From Mariaggregatimicrobium sp964498785 (GTDB lineage Bacteria > Zhuqueibacterota > Zhuqueibacteria > Thermofontimicrobiales > Thiofontviventaceae), in the NCBI GenBank assembly GCA_964498785.1, contig CAZCJL010000021.1, positions 6,621 through 70,620 on the forward strand: a DNA stretch of 64,000 nucleotides, read 5' to 3'. The notes below the pieces were generated by a model. The model saw only the letters and a program-made list of their open reading frames with translations, ran no database searches and was not told where the DNA came from. The translations under genes and the position numbers were made by a program. Of this stretch, positions 44,051-52,882 are shown piece after piece. Position 1 is the stretch's first letter. Every line of letters begins with the position of its first letter.

Positions 44051-46273
44051 TTAAACTGAGTGGTTTGATGTTTGATTAAAATGCTCAATTTGTTCTCGAA
44101 AGGTATCGATTTTATCAACAATATGCAGATAAAATGAGAAGGTGGTTCCTTCGCCAATTTGACTGTCAACTTTAATATCTCCGCCGTGACTATTAATGAT
44201 TTTCAATGAAATGGGTAACCCTAACCCGGTGCCATCTTTTTTAGTTGTGAAGAATGGTGTAAACAGTTCATCCATTTCGTATGCAGGAATACCGGTACCA
44301 GTATCACTAATTTGTATTTCGATTTTTTTATCGTTCACATTGCGGGTTGTTATTGATAATTCTCCGCCGTCTGGCATGGAATGAATCGCGTTTTGGCAAA
44401 GATTAAGAAGTACTTGCTTAATTTGTTCCGCATCGAATAGCGTTGGTGGGATTTTATTATCGAGGATGCGTGCAATATGGATATTTTTGGCGCTGATTTC
44501 TTCCCGCATTTCAAGAAATACGATAATTTCTTCGATTAATGTATTGATATCGCCAGTTGAAACTGCGGGTTTTGACAGTTTGGAAAAATCGAGAATATTT
44601 GTCAATACGTTTTCCAGGCGTTTCACTTCCTCAGTAATTATTTGTGCAAAGTTAGTGAGACGACTATCCTGGTATTCTGTACGGGTTATTTTCATTATAT
44701 TTCGAGCAAAGCCGCCGATTGCCACCAACGGATTTCTGATTTCATGTGCAACATGTGCTGCCATTTTCCCGATGATTGCTAATTGTTCCGAATGTAATAA
44801 TCGTTTTTGTGTTTCTTTTAATTCCTGATATGCTTTTTCTAACTTGTTTTTTTCTTGTTCCAACTCGGAGTATGCTTCTGCGCGTTCAACTGCAATGCCT
44901 GCTTGTGAGGCAAAAATTGCCATCAAGTGTAGCATTTTATCGTCAAGAGGGCGATTGCTAAATTTATTATCAGCAATAACAACGCCGATGGTTTTGTCGC
45001 GAGCCAAAAGGGGGACAGCTAAAAATTCATCCAGGTTTAATTTCTCAAAAACAGCGTTGTGCATTTGCAAATTTATTGTAGAATGTTCGATTTTTAATGG
45101 GATTTGTTCGGCTATTACTTTCTGGAAGATGCCATCGTTCTGATTTAGAGGAATCTTGATCTGTTGGACAAGACTCGAAAAATGGGCGTCAGTTGGCGCT
45201 TGCTTCATGCCGTATTTTTGAAGAAAATTTGGCAGGGATATTTGTTCTCTGAGCAGAGCAGACCATATCCGATTGGCTTCTTCCTGAAGGATTGGACCAA
45301 CGCCCATTTTTCCTTCCAGGGTGTTTGTTTTTTTATTGATCAGAAAAATCATTGCACGACTAAAACCAAAGGCACAACCTGCTGTAAGCGCGGTTAAAAT
45401 TAAATGTAACGATTGATCCAGGTCTAATGTTCGGTTCATGAAATGGCTGATATGACCAAGCATCGACAGCTCGTGTTCTTTTTGTTCTGATTCGGTAATA
45501 TCTTGGGCAATAATGATTTCTCCGGAAATCGTATCACCTTCAAAAAGAGGGACGGTTTTAAGCTTAAGTGCAATTTGTTCGTTTCGAGCGGTTGTATATT
45601 TTAAGCGGTCAATTGTCGTGGACAAACCATTTCGAAGGGTTGTTTCAATATGTTTGTTGGATGTTGGTGATTGAAATAAATTTTGATCGAATAAATTTTT
45701 TCCGACAAATGCATCTGCCTTTTCCCATTTCATGATTTTAGCAAGATGGTTGTTAATTTTCATGATTTTTCCGGTATGGTCGATAGACAAAATGCCAATG
45801 GGAATGGTATCGATCAATGATTCGAGATAATCTCGTGTCTGCTTGATTTCGTTTTGTAATTGCAGATTTTTATTATTGATATCATTGATAATGAAAACAT
45901 TTTCAATGACATTAATTAATTCCCGCATCCCAAAAGGTTTTTGTAAATAAGCACTTACGCCTACTTTTAGAAATTTCAGTCTGTCTGAAGGGGATATTTC
46001 TTTCGCAGTGAGAAAGATAACCGGAGTATGGCTAAATTCACCATAGGAAGGATTCGTGGTTAATTCGGCATAAACCTGGCCTCCATCGAGACCGGGCATT
46101 AAATAGTCCAGAAGGATTAAATCGGGTTTCACATCCTGAACCATATTTAATCCTTCAGCGCCATCTTTTGCACAAATGCATGTATATCCTGCTTTCTCTA
46201 AAAATGATCTTACAAGAGAATGCATTGAAATGGAATCATCAATAAATAAAATTTTTGTCTTATTATTGATCAT
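44051..46273 (-). CDS. Receiver-PAS-GAF hybrid sensor histidine kinase
   Basis: A 740-residue cytoplasmic sensor kinase. Domains in order: a receiver (1-125) with LFIDDS, LILLDYLMPGLDGG and YLQKPFG; a short helix; a PAS domain (about 145-265; IPIGILSIDHTGKIMKINNH); a GAF domain (about 285-475); a coiled coil; HisKA with VAHEIRNPLVAIGGFARNI at about 520; and an ATPase domain with QVLLNLCQNAIHSMPDGGEL, DTGTGIPAYEMDELFTPFFT and GTGLGLPISLKIINSHGG. An N-terminal receiver suggests control by another phosphorelay. No cognate output regulator is adjacent, and the signal is unknown. A small bS22-like gene begins just upstream. Confidence 0.92.
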   Translation of the reverse strand: MINNKTKILFIDDSISMHSLVRSFLEKAGYTCICAKDGAEGLNMVQDVKPDLILLDYLMPGLDGGQVYAELTTNPSYGEFSHTPVIFLTAKEISPSDRLKFLKVGVSAYLQKPFGMRELINVIENVFIINDINNKNLQLQNEIKQTRDYLESLIDTIPIGILSIDHTGKIMKINNHLAKIMKWEKADAFVGKNLFDQNLFQSPTSNKHIETTLRNGLSTTIDRLKYTTARNEQIALKLKTVPLFEGDTISGEIIIAQDITESEQKEHELSMLGHISHFMNRTLDLDQSLHLILTALTAGCAFGFSRAMIFLINKKTNTLEGKMGVGPILQEEANRIWSALLREQISLPNFLQKYGMKQAPTDAHFSSLVQQIKIPLNQNDGIFQKVIAEQIPLKIEHSTINLQMHNAVFEKLNLDEFLAVPLLARDKTIGVVIADNKFSNRPLDDKMLHLMAIFASQAGIAVERAEAYSELEQEKNKLEKAYQELKETQKRLLHSEQLAIIGKMAAHVAHEIRNPLVAIGGFARNIMKITRTEYQDSRLTNFAQIITEEVKRLENVLTNILDFSKLSKPAVSTGDINTLIEEIIVFLEMREEISAKNIHIARILDNKIPPTLFDAEQIKQVLLNLCQNAIHSMPDGGELSITTRNVNDKKIEIQISDTGTGIPAYEMDELFTPFFTTKKDGTGLGLPISLKIINSHGGDIKVDSQIGEGTTFSFYLHIVDKIDTFREQIEHFNQTSNHSV

Positions 46274-46276
46274 ATA

Positions 46277-46369
46277 TTATTTCTTTTTCTTATGCCGATC
46301 CTTACGAAGTCGTTTCTTTCGTTTATGAGTTGCTATTTTATGTCGTTTCCGTTTTTTTCCGCTTGGCAT
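46277..46369 (-). CDS. Very small basic ribosome-associated-like protein (bS22/COX24-like)
   Basis: A 30-residue peptide made almost only of Lys, Arg and His (MPSGKKRKRHKIATHKRKK at its start). It resembles the AURKAIP1/COX24 (DUF1713) proteins found widely in Bacteroidota and related to ribosomal protein bS22. A very strong ribosome-binding site, AAGGAGGTGA, lies seven bases before the ATG, which supports translation. The stop comes three bases before the sensor-kinase start codon. A structural role in the small ribosomal subunit is expected by family. Confidence 0.8.
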   Translation of the reverse strand: MPSGKKRKRHKIATHKRKKRLRKDRHKKKK

Positions 46370-46405
46370 ATTAGTCACCTCCTTCCAAAGCATGCGTAAA
46401 ATTAT

Positions 46406-46705
46406 TTATTCTTCTGTGTTGTTTTCATCTGATTCATTAACATAATTTCTAAAATCTTTTGAACATCGAAAAACAGGTGATTTTCGTTTGGGAATATGGA
46501 TTTCTTCCCCGGTTTTCGGATTCCTTCCAACCCGGGCTTTTCGTTCCACAACTTTGAATGTCCCGAATCCCCGGAATTCAACTGATTCTCCCTTTTTCAA
46601 AGCATAACTTAGCGTTGCAATAAATCCATCGACGACTGCTGATGTCTCAACTTTTGTAAGGCCGGTTCCCTCGGCGATGATGTTAATGATATCTGCTTTT
46701 GTCAA
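46406..46705 (-). CDS. HU/IHF-family DNA-binding protein, TTG start
   Basis: A 99-residue nucleoid protein: TKADIINIIAEGTGLTKVET, SVEFRGFGTFKVVERKARV, and the DNA-arm motif RNPKTGEEIHIPKRKSPVF, closer to IHF alpha/beta than the HU gene at 27264. The start is set at a TTG (46705) ten bases after GAGGAG, giving the standard family length. An ATG 17 codons further upstream (46756) would add a basic tail without a ribosome-binding site. The C-terminal tail (SDENNTEE) is acidic. Confidence 0.88.
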   Translation of the reverse strand: MTKADIINIIAEGTGLTKVETSAVVDGFIATLSYALKKGESVEFRGFGTFKVVERKARVGRNPKTGEEIHIPKRKSPVFRCSKDFRNYVNESDENNTEE

Positions 46706-46772
46706 GGCGTTGAATCTCCTCTTTTTTCGATTTATTTTTAATAAAAAATTCGACAATTCAATTTATTATTTG

Positions 46773-46997
46773 TCAATGACAGGTCGAACAATTATGGCTA
46801 CTGCAGGAACTACATGAACTTGATGCGTTTGAATATGCTGAACTCGTTCCTGTTGAAAAACCGAATGCGGACATCTTGCGATTTACATCAGAACCATTGC
46901 AGTGTGGACAGCGAATGTCTGTTAACCGGGAGTCACCACGAACGAGTTCGTCAAAGATTTTATTGCATTGTTCACATTTAAATTCGTAAATTGGCAT
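46773..46997 (-). CDS. FmdB-family zinc-ribbon protein
   Basis: A 74-residue protein with the FmdB-type zinc ribbon MPIYEFKCEQCNKIFDELV and CPHC, giving the CX2C-CX2C zinc site, followed by a Ser-rich tail with extra CSSCSSHNCSTC cysteines. Such proteins are putative regulators of unknown mechanism. Its start codon overlaps the sppA stop by one base (TAATG), so the two are coupled. Confidence 0.88.
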   Translation of the reverse strand: MPIYEFKCEQCNKIFDELVRGDSRLTDIRCPHCNGSDVNRKMSAFGFSTGTSSAYSNASSSCSSCSSHNCSTCH

Positions 46998-47884
46998 TAC
47001 AAAACCACCTGATATTTAATTCTTGGAAATCGTTGTAACAATTCGAAAGCAGACCTGACATCCTGGAATAGCAAATCAAAAAGAGTGATCTTTTGTTTTC
47101 GCTTTTTTATTGTTTTGGGTTTACCGGTTATGCCTGCTGCATCAGCCGCTAAATTGATGGCATCTTCATAAGTTCCCAGCGTATCTATAAAACCGTATTC
47201 AAAGCCTTGTTGTCCGGTAAATACCCGCCCATCTGCGTATTTTAGCACCTGGCGACGGGAAAGGCCAGTTTCTTTAACAACAACAGTAACAAACTGTTGA
47301 TATGCATTATCAATAAGATCTTGCATCAGTTTTCGCTCAGCCGGAGTAATATCTCTGTGCGGAGACCCGGTATCTTTATACTGACCGCTTTTTATTACTT
47401 CAAATTTGATACCCAGTTTGTTCATCAATTCCCGTGTATTTGGTAATTCCGCAATTACACCAATACTTCCGGTTGTAGTACCCGGATTGGCCATAATCGA
47501 ATCTGTTCCGCATGCAATATAATAACCACCTGATGCAGCAACGCCACCCATGGAAGCAATCACGACTTTTCCTGAATCACGTACTTTCTTCACCTTTTCG
47601 TAAATCTCCTGTGAAGCAGCAATGCCGCCTCCCGGGCTATCAATTCTGAGTACAATCCCTTTTACTGAACTGTCTCTGCTGTATTTATCAAGTTGACTGA
47701 CAATATTTTCCGCGCTATAGATCACACCGGTTACTTCGACCAACGCAATTTTTTCGCCGCCTGCGGATAGATCATAATTACTTCGTGATCCGAGACTGGA
47801 GAGAAACATTGATACGGCAAAAATGAAGAAAAGAATACTGGCCAGAATAATGATTCCAATGAATAGATTTTGTCGTCTACCCAT
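46997..47884 (-). CDS. sppA: Signal peptide peptidase SppA
   Basis: A 295-residue membrane-anchored serine protease that degrades released signal peptides. It has one N-terminal transmembrane segment (FIGIIILASILFFIFAVSMF) and a ClpP-fold domain with IVLRIDSPGGGIAASQEIYE and GGVAASGGYYIACGTD, the latter carrying the catalytic Ser region; the catalytic Lys is probably in VIKSGQYKDTGSP. It is the short, single-domain form of the family. Confidence 0.92.
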   Translation of the reverse strand: MGRRQNLFIGIIILASILFFIFAVSMFLSSLGSRSNYDLSAGGEKIALVEVTGVIYSAENIVSQLDKYSRDSSVKGIVLRIDSPGGGIAASQEIYEKVKKVRDSGKVVIASMGGVAASGGYYIACGTDSIMANPGTTTGSIGVIAELPNTRELMNKLGIKFEVIKSGQYKDTGSPHRDITPAERKLMQDLIDNAYQQFVTVVVKETGLSRRQVLKYADGRVFTGQQGFEYGFIDTLGTYEDAINLAADAAGITGKPKTIKKRKQKITLFDLLFQDVRSAFELLQRFPRIKYQVVL

Positions 47885-48130
47885 ATTTTACCTCGAATTG
47901 ATGATTAATAAATCATTACATAATTACAAATATAAATAGAGAATTATGTATTCTTTTATCTGATATTTTTCAAAAATATTTACCAATTGAACATATTATT
48001 AAAAAATGTAAGATAATAAAATTAAATTTAAAAGTCAACACCAAAATCGATTTGATTTTTTAGATGTTATATCTCTTTAGAATGTGTTCATTCTTTCTGT
48101 CGCTTTTCATTTGAATGCATAGGTATTTAA

Positions 48131-48230
48131 AACGCAAATTCTCAAAGCCCGCAGAGTTTCGCAAAGATATCTTTTTAAAAGATTGATTTTTACCTCCGCG
48201 TTACATTGTGCCTTCTGCGGTTTTGTGTTG
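48131..48230. repeat. Palindromic CGCAGAG-class intergenic repeat
   Basis: The left arm AACGCAAATTCTCAAAGCCC then GCAGAGTTTCGCAAAG and the right arm, read inverted, CAACACAAAACCGCAGAAGG then CACAATGTAACGCGGAGG, are diverged copies of the same motif (roughly AACGCAGAGGCGCAAAG). They face each other across about 25 bases. This type of short dispersed repeat is common between genes in many environmental bacteria. A related element lies at 62640-62821. Confidence 0.55.
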
Positions 48231-48365
48231 AATTAGTATCAAAAATCATATTAATTTTTTGATTTCAGAATGTGGCTTAATGATATTAGATTAATGCGGG
48301 TTTTTTAATAGGGCCAATAATCCGTGTAAATATGTGTTCCACATCATTCGGTGAACCAAGAAAGA

Positions 48366-48393
48366 AAGCACGACAATTCAAGAATCATCGTGC
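48366..48393 (-). terminator. Intrinsic terminator of the ECF sigma operon
   Basis: On the minus strand, AGCACGA pairs with TCGTGCT across 14 bases that contain a further ATTC/GAAT pairing, and the stem is followed by TTCTTTCTT. It lies 26 bases beyond the stop of the YbjQ-like gene. Confidence 0.7.
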
Positions 48394-48418
48394 TCAACAA
48401 ATTTGAGATAAAATCGAA

Positions 48419-48733
48419 TTATTCAACAATGACTGCTGTGCCGTAGGCAAGAATTTCAGATGCAGCGCCCATAATAAAGCTTGTGGTAAATCGAACGTTG
48501 ATGATTGCATTTGCACCCATTTCCTCGGCCGAGTTCATCATGCGGTCGAGGGCTTGTTCTCTGGCTTCTGCCATTAATTTTGTATATTCTTCGATTTCGC
48601 CGCCAAATACATTTTTTAAACCAGCCAGAATATCTTTCCCGACATGGCGGGCACGGATGGTATTTCCGCGAACCACCCCCAGCGTTTTAGTAATTTTTTT
48701 GCCGGCTATTGAATCTGTTGTTACGATGATCAT
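48419..48733 (-). CDS. YbjQ/UPF0145-family protein
   Basis: A 104-residue soluble protein matching the YbjQ family: MIIVTTDSIAGKKITKTLGV, VVRGNTIRARHVGKDILAGL, REQALDRMMNSAEEMGANAI and INVRFTTSFIMG. Family members form ring-like pentamers; the function is unknown and heavy-metal binding has been suggested. It overlaps the anti-sigma gene by four bases and is the last gene of the operon. Confidence 0.9.
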   Translation of the reverse strand: MIIVTTDSIAGKKITKTLGVVRGNTIRARHVGKDILAGLKNVFGGEIEEYTKLMAEAREQALDRMMNSAEEMGANAIINVRFTTSFIMGAASEILAYGTAVIVE

Positions 48734-49197
48734 CTTTGAATCTCCTTATATGGGTCCGTTTTCTTTATGATTAGTTTTTCCCGCAACACGGATACGATCA
48801 GGATAACAAATCCCGCAAGTGCTAAAACGATTCCTGTTTTTACAACGCCGACGAGCTGCGTATCTGCAAGTATATTTTCCACAGCCTGAAACAGTGCCCA
48901 GGTTATCAAAATAACTGTGCCGATGGATACGAGTACCCAGGCAATGCGACGTTCGATTCGGTTGTAAATATTTACCCAGTATTTATCCCAAATCTCTTTC
49001 GGAGGAGATTTAAAAGCCATTTGTTTTGTCACCTCCTTTAGCTTATGATATTCGTTCCATTCCTTTTTTAACGGAGGATATGTCTGTATCAATTGATGTA
49101 ATTCTTTTGATTCCTGTTGTGTCAGTTCGCCATCAATTTCGCCCATTAATAGAACCTGGAAGCGTTCCTTTTCCAGCGTTGTTATCTGTTTATTCAT
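48730..49197 (-). CDS. Probable membrane anti-sigma factor
   Basis: A 155-residue protein with a soluble N-terminal part (residues 1-84; LLMGEIDGELTQQESKELHQ resembles anti-sigma N-terminal helices) and two transmembrane helices (IAWVLVSIGTVILITWALF and VVKTGIVLALAGFVILIVSV). It lacks the Cys/His zinc site of classical ZAS anti-sigma factors. It overlaps the ECF sigma gene by eight bases, the standard pairing, so it most likely sequesters that sigma factor at the membrane. The overlapping YbjQ-like gene may be part of the same response. Confidence 0.8.
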   Translation of the reverse strand: MNKQITTLEKERFQVLLMGEIDGELTQQESKELHQLIQTYPPLKKEWNEYHKLKEVTKQMAFKSPPKEIWDKYWVNIYNRIERRIAWVLVSIGTVILITWALFQAVENILADTQLVGVVKTGIVLALAGFVILIVSVLREKLIIKKTDPYKEIQR

Positions 49198-49762
49198 TGA
49201 AGCAGCCCTCCAGTTTGCCTTTTAGTGCTTTCCGTGCTGAATACAATCGTGACATTACAGTGCCAATGGGACATTCCAATATGTCGGCGATTTCGTTGTA
49301 AGACATATCCTGAAAATCTTTTAAAATGATAATTTCTTTATAGCTTTCTTTGAGAGAATTAATTGCCCGCCACACGGCTGCTTTCAATTCATCATGCTCA
49401 AGACGATCCGATGCATCTTGTGAGGCGTCAACAATACTCTGGATTTCCTGATAACTGATTTCCGAGAACGGACGCGCGTGACGGGAACGGTCACGAAGAT
49501 GATTAAAACAAAGGTTCCGCAATATTTGATAAAACCAGGTGAAAAACTTCCTGCCCGGCTCCAGCTTTTTAATGGAACGGTAGGCGCGAACAAATGCTTC
49601 CTGCGATAAATCCAGTGCTGCATTGTGCGAGCTAACCAAACCAAGCGCAGAATAGTAAGCTCGTTCTTTATAATGCCCAACCAGCAAACCATAAGCATGT
49701 TTATCGCCCCGCTGGCACAACCGTATGAGCCGTTGTTCTTGAAATTCTTTATCTTCGTCCAT
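49190..49762 (-). CDS. ECF-type RNA polymerase sigma factor
   Basis: A 190-residue sigma-70 family factor from the chosen ATG (MDEDKEFQEQRL), which has GAGA seven to eight bases upstream; an ATG eight codons earlier lacks one. Region 2 includes LDLSQEAFVRAYRSIKKLEP and FFTWFYQILRNLCFNHLRDR for -10 binding and core contact. Region 4 is ALNSLKESYKEIIILKDFQD-like, with MSYNEIADILECPIGTVMSR as the -35-reading helix-turn-helix. The downstream gene is its probable anti-sigma factor. Confidence 0.93.
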   Translation of the reverse strand: MDEDKEFQEQRLIRLCQRGDKHAYGLLVGHYKERAYYSALGLVSSHNAALDLSQEAFVRAYRSIKKLEPGRKFFTWFYQILRNLCFNHLRDRSRHARPFSEISYQEIQSIVDASQDASDRLEHDELKAAVWRAINSLKESYKEIIILKDFQDMSYNEIADILECPIGTVMSRLYSARKALKGKLEGCFNE

Positions 49763-49970
49763 TGACCATTCTCTCTTTTCTAACATTAATACACCAATGA
49801 TTCAAAATTATTCGATAAAAATAAAAAAAAATTTTACTACATCCAATAGTTTTTTGATTTTTCTAAGCAAGTTCAATATTGCTCTTGATTCTCTCGAAAA
49901 TTCTGATTATATTTAATCTTTAAACGAAAACGTCTCTTTTTATCATCATTTATCGAGAGGAGGATATTTC

Positions 49971-51647
49971 ATGTATCGAATGACTTTCTTTATAACGTTG
50001 ATGTTGTTTTCCGTTGTATTATTAACCATGTGCAGCAAAAAGGCGATAAAATCAAAGGCCGAAATTGATTATGTAAAAGGCCAGGTTGAAAAATTCGCAC
50101 CTGTACTAATCAAATACGATGCAACTATTCTTGATTCGGGCGAAACAGCCGCTCTGGAAAAAATCGTTGAAGCAGCGAAATACATGGATGAAATATTTTT
50201 GCGCCAGGTATATCATAAAAATATGGCCATTCATGAGGCATTGTTTGCCAGCGCCGATTCTTCTGATATTCCTTATCAGCAGTTATTCACCATTATGGTC
50301 GGTCCGTTTGATCGTCTTGAAGAAGATGACCCGTTTATTAATAATGAAGAAAAACCGGATGGCGCGAATTTCTATCCCGCGGATATGTCAAAAGATGAAT
50401 ATATTGAATGGATCGAAAAGCATCCCGCGGATAAAGAGAAGTTTGAACACACATTTACGCTGATTCGTCGGGAAAATGGCAAACTCATTGCGGTTCCTTA
50501 TTCAGAGGCTTATGCAGAATTGCTGAAGCCAGCCGCGAAGCTCCTGAAACAAGCTGCAGAATTAACAAACAATGAATCGCTGAAAACATACCTGAATTCG
50601 CGGGCAGACGCCTTTTTAAGTAATGATTATTATCAAAGCGATATGGATTGGATGGATTTGGACAGCCAGATCGAAGTTGTGATCGGTCCGTATGAAGTGT
50701 ACGAAGACAAGTTATTCAACTATAAAGCGGCTTTTGAATCGTTTGTTACCATTGTCGACCCTAGAGAGAGCAAGAAGCTGGCAACAGTGGCACAGTATTT
50801 AACCGAGTTGGAAAACTCCCTGCCCATACCGGATACATATAAAAATTTCGATCGTGGATCAGAATCCCCGGTAAAAGTAGTGCAGGAAGTCTTCAGTGCG
50901 GGTGATACAAAAGCCGGAGTTCAGACACTGGCATTTAACTTACCAAATGATGAACGGGTTCGGGAGGCAAAGGGCAGCAAAAAAGTTATGTTGAAAAATA
51001 TCGCGGAAGCCAAATTCACTAAAATTTACCTGCCCATTTCACAGGTTGTTCTGGATGAATCGATATTGCCTCTTATTTCCTTTGATCGCTGGTTTACTCA
51101 TATTCTTATGCATGAAGTCACCCATGGTCTGGGTCCGGGACAGATTACCCTGGAAGATGGCACAGAAACGACGGTTGCCAGATTATTGAAAGAAACTTAT
51201 TCTGCTATCGAGGAATGTAAAGCAGATATCGGTGGATTATACACGTTTTCCTATCTCTGTAAAAAAGGAGTGTTCCCGTTTGAATTGGAAAAAGGAATTT
51301 ACCCCACATTCCTTGCCGGGATTTTTCGCTCTGTGAGATTCGGCGCCGAAGAAGCTCATGGCAAAGCCAATATGATCAGCTTTAATTATATTATCGAAAA
51401 AGGCGGCTTTGAATATGATCCTGAAACAGAAAAGTTTCGCGTAAATAATGATAAAATCAGAACCGCAGTGAGCGACCTGTTGCATGAGTTGTTAACACTG
51501 CAGGCAGAGGGCGATTATCAGAGGGCTGTGAACATGATTAAACAGTACGGTGAAATGCCGGAAAATATGAAAAACCTGATTGCCAAACTTACAAATGTTC
51601 CAGTGGATATTCGGCCGGAATTTGAAATTTTATCAAAAGTCAAATAA
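49971..51647 (+). CDS. M49-like (dipeptidyl-peptidase III-type) zinc peptidase, lipoprotein
   Basis: A 558-residue exported peptidase. The signal peptide MTFFITLMLFSVVLLTMC ends in a lipobox Cys, so it is a lipoprotein. The zinc site is MHEVTHGLGPGQ (HEXXH) at about residue 382, with third ligand Glu in IEECKADIGGLY about 32 residues later. The arrangement resembles M49 enzymes, whose standard motif HEXXGH has one extra residue; this HEXXH form is known from a bacterial branch of the family. It probably trims peptides at the cell surface. A GAGAGGAGG ribosome-binding site precedes the ATG. It stands alone, divergent from the ECF operon. Confidence 0.82.
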   Translation: MYRMTFFITLMLFSVVLLTMCSKKAIKSKAEIDYVKGQVEKFAPVLIKYDATILDSGETAALEKIVEAAKYMDEIFLRQVYHKNMAIHEALFASADSSDIPYQQLFTIMVGPFDRLEEDDPFINNEEKPDGANFYPADMSKDEYIEWIEKHPADKEKFEHTFTLIRRENGKLIAVPYSEAYAELLKPAAKLLKQAAELTNNESLKTYLNSRADAFLSNDYYQSDMDWMDLDSQIEVVIGPYEVYEDKLFNYKAAFESFVTIVDPRESKKLATVAQYLTELENSLPIPDTYKNFDRGSESPVKVVQEVFSAGDTKAGVQTLAFNLPNDERVREAKGSKKVMLKNIAEAKFTKIYLPISQVVLDESILPLISFDRWFTHILMHEVTHGLGPGQITLEDGTETTVARLLKETYSAIEECKADIGGLYTFSYLCKKGVFPFELEKGIYPTFLAGIFRSVRFGAEEAHGKANMISFNYIIEKGGFEYDPETEKFRVNNDKIRTAVSDLLHELLTLQAEGDYQRAVNMIKQYGEMPENMKNLIAKLTNVPVDIRPEFEILSKVK

Positions 51648-51661
51648 GAAAAATATTAGGT

Positions 51662-51694
51662 GCGGGCGTGTATAGAGCAAGATTACACGCCTGC
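51662..51694. terminator. Bidirectional terminator hairpin
   Basis: GCGGGCGTGTA pairs with TACACGCCTGC (11 base pairs with one G-T) across an 11-base loop, between the convergent peptidase and CDF transporter genes. U-rich sequence follows on the plus side (TTGCATTTATCTTTT). Confidence 0.75.
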
Positions 51695-51707
51695 TTGCAT
51701 TTATCTT

Positions 51708-52592
51708 TTAGCCCCGCATGTAAGGCTCCACATGGATTAATGTGTGAACCGGGTGTGTAATTTTTTCTTCAATGAGCTGTTCAATTTCACGTGTTAAATT
51801 GTGACTCTCCAAAACCGATAAATTCGGATCAACATGAATGTGAACATCAACGGATATTTCTGCGCCGATTTTTCGGGAACGCAATTTGTGCCAGTCTTTT
51901 ATAGATTCATGATTTTTTAGAACTTCTTTAACTACATCGACTAATTTTTCATCAATCGCATGTTCTGTTAATTCTGCCAGTCCTTTTAAAATAATTTTAA
52001 CTGCCACAAAAATAATCATCATACCCACAACTAAACCGGCGATTTGATCGCCATGACCGAAACCGAATAAACTCAGGATTCCTCCGATTAAAACCGCCAC
52101 TGAGGACAGAGCGTCACTCCGATGATGCCAGGCATTTGCATACAGAGAAGGGCTATTGCGTTTTACGGCAATGTGCTTTGTCAGTTGAAAAAGTATTTCT
52201 TTAGAAATAACAGAAATCAAAGCTACGATAACGACCAACGGACCTGGAAAACTTTCAACGTGTCGATAAAGATTCGTTAGCGCTTGCCACGCAATTCCTG
52301 CCCCGACAATGATCAGAATCAGTCCGATTAATTGCGTTCCGATCGTTTCAAATTTTCCATGGCCATACGGATGCTGAGGATCCGGTGGTTTGCGGGCGAC
52401 TCCCGTACTAATGATGACTGTGATATCGGTAATTAAGTCAGTAAAGGAATGGATACCATCTGCTATCAATGCAGTGGAACGGATGAATGCTCCGACAATT
52501 ATTTTTAATATCGAAAGCAATATATTGACGAACATCCCCCAATACGTGATGGAATGGATATTTCTCGTATCTTCGCTTTGATTTTTAATCAT
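51708..52592 (-). CDS. Cation diffusion facilitator (CDF) family transporter
   Basis: A 294-residue inner-membrane metal exporter with six transmembrane helices and a C-terminal cytoplasmic domain. Metal-site motifs are ALIADGIHSFTDLITD in helix 2 and HHRSDALSSVAVL in helix 5, which provide the HD/HD-type ligands usual for zinc and iron transport. The cytoplasmic end (EISVDVHIHVDPNLSVLESH) matches the ZT-dimer domain. Substrate choice among Zn, Fe or Mn cannot be fixed by eye. Confidence 0.93.
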   Translation of the reverse strand: MIKNQSEDTRNIHSITYWGMFVNILLSILKIIVGAFIRSTALIADGIHSFTDLITDITVIISTGVARKPPDPQHPYGHGKFETIGTQLIGLILIIVGAGIAWQALTNLYRHVESFPGPLVVIVALISVISKEILFQLTKHIAVKRNSPSLYANAWHHRSDALSSVAVLIGGILSLFGFGHGDQIAGLVVGMMIIFVAVKIILKGLAELTEHAIDEKLVDVVKEVLKNHESIKDWHKLRSRKIGAEISVDVHIHVDPNLSVLESHNLTREIEQLIEEKITHPVHTLIHVEPYMRG

Positions 52593-52627
52593 GGCGCCTG
52601 TACTGAATTTTTTATAAAAAGCCGAGT

Positions 52628-52882
52628 TTAAGCTTGTTGTTCAAAAAATTGTTTGATTTTTGTTTCGATAATGTTCCAGGGCAAAAACGCTGGTTTTTTG
52701 ATGATGTTCAATGTTATTTCCTGGTTTTGAATGTGATATTCACCTTTAAGACCAAATCCGGAATAACTACCGGATTCATGGTCTCCGTCGAATATGATTC
52801 CGTTCTGGCTGGCAGCTTCTTTTGCCTGCAATACCAATTTCCTCGGATCATCGTCGAGCGTCGCTGTTATCGTTCGTGCCAT
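52628..52882 (-). CDS. Small conserved-looking hypothetical protein
   Basis: An 84-residue soluble protein from the ATG at 52882, which follows GGAGAAAACA. It begins with a short strand-helix (TITATLDDDPRKLVLQAKEA), then alternating strands (IIFDGDHESGSYSGFGLKGE, then EITLNIIKK) and an amphipathic C-terminal helix. The pattern resembles the small SRPBCC-like or polyhydroxyalkanoate-granule-system proteins, but the match is weak. It overlaps the sensor kinase gene by 35 bases, so the two are probably co-expressed. Confidence 0.6.
   Translation of the reverse strand: MARTITATLDDDPRKLVLQAKEAASQNGIIFDGDHESGSYSGFGLKGEYHIQNQEITLNIIKKPAFLPWNIIETKIKQFFEQQA

Larger units (their letters stand above)
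47885..48418. other. Intergenic region with palindromic repeat and terminator
   Basis: No reading frame of note lies between sppA and the YbjQ-like gene. The stretch holds the upstream region of sppA, an inverted repeat of the CGCAGAG class at 48131-48230 and a terminator hairpin at 48366-48393, each listed separately. The rest is AT-rich and featureless. Confidence 0.6.
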
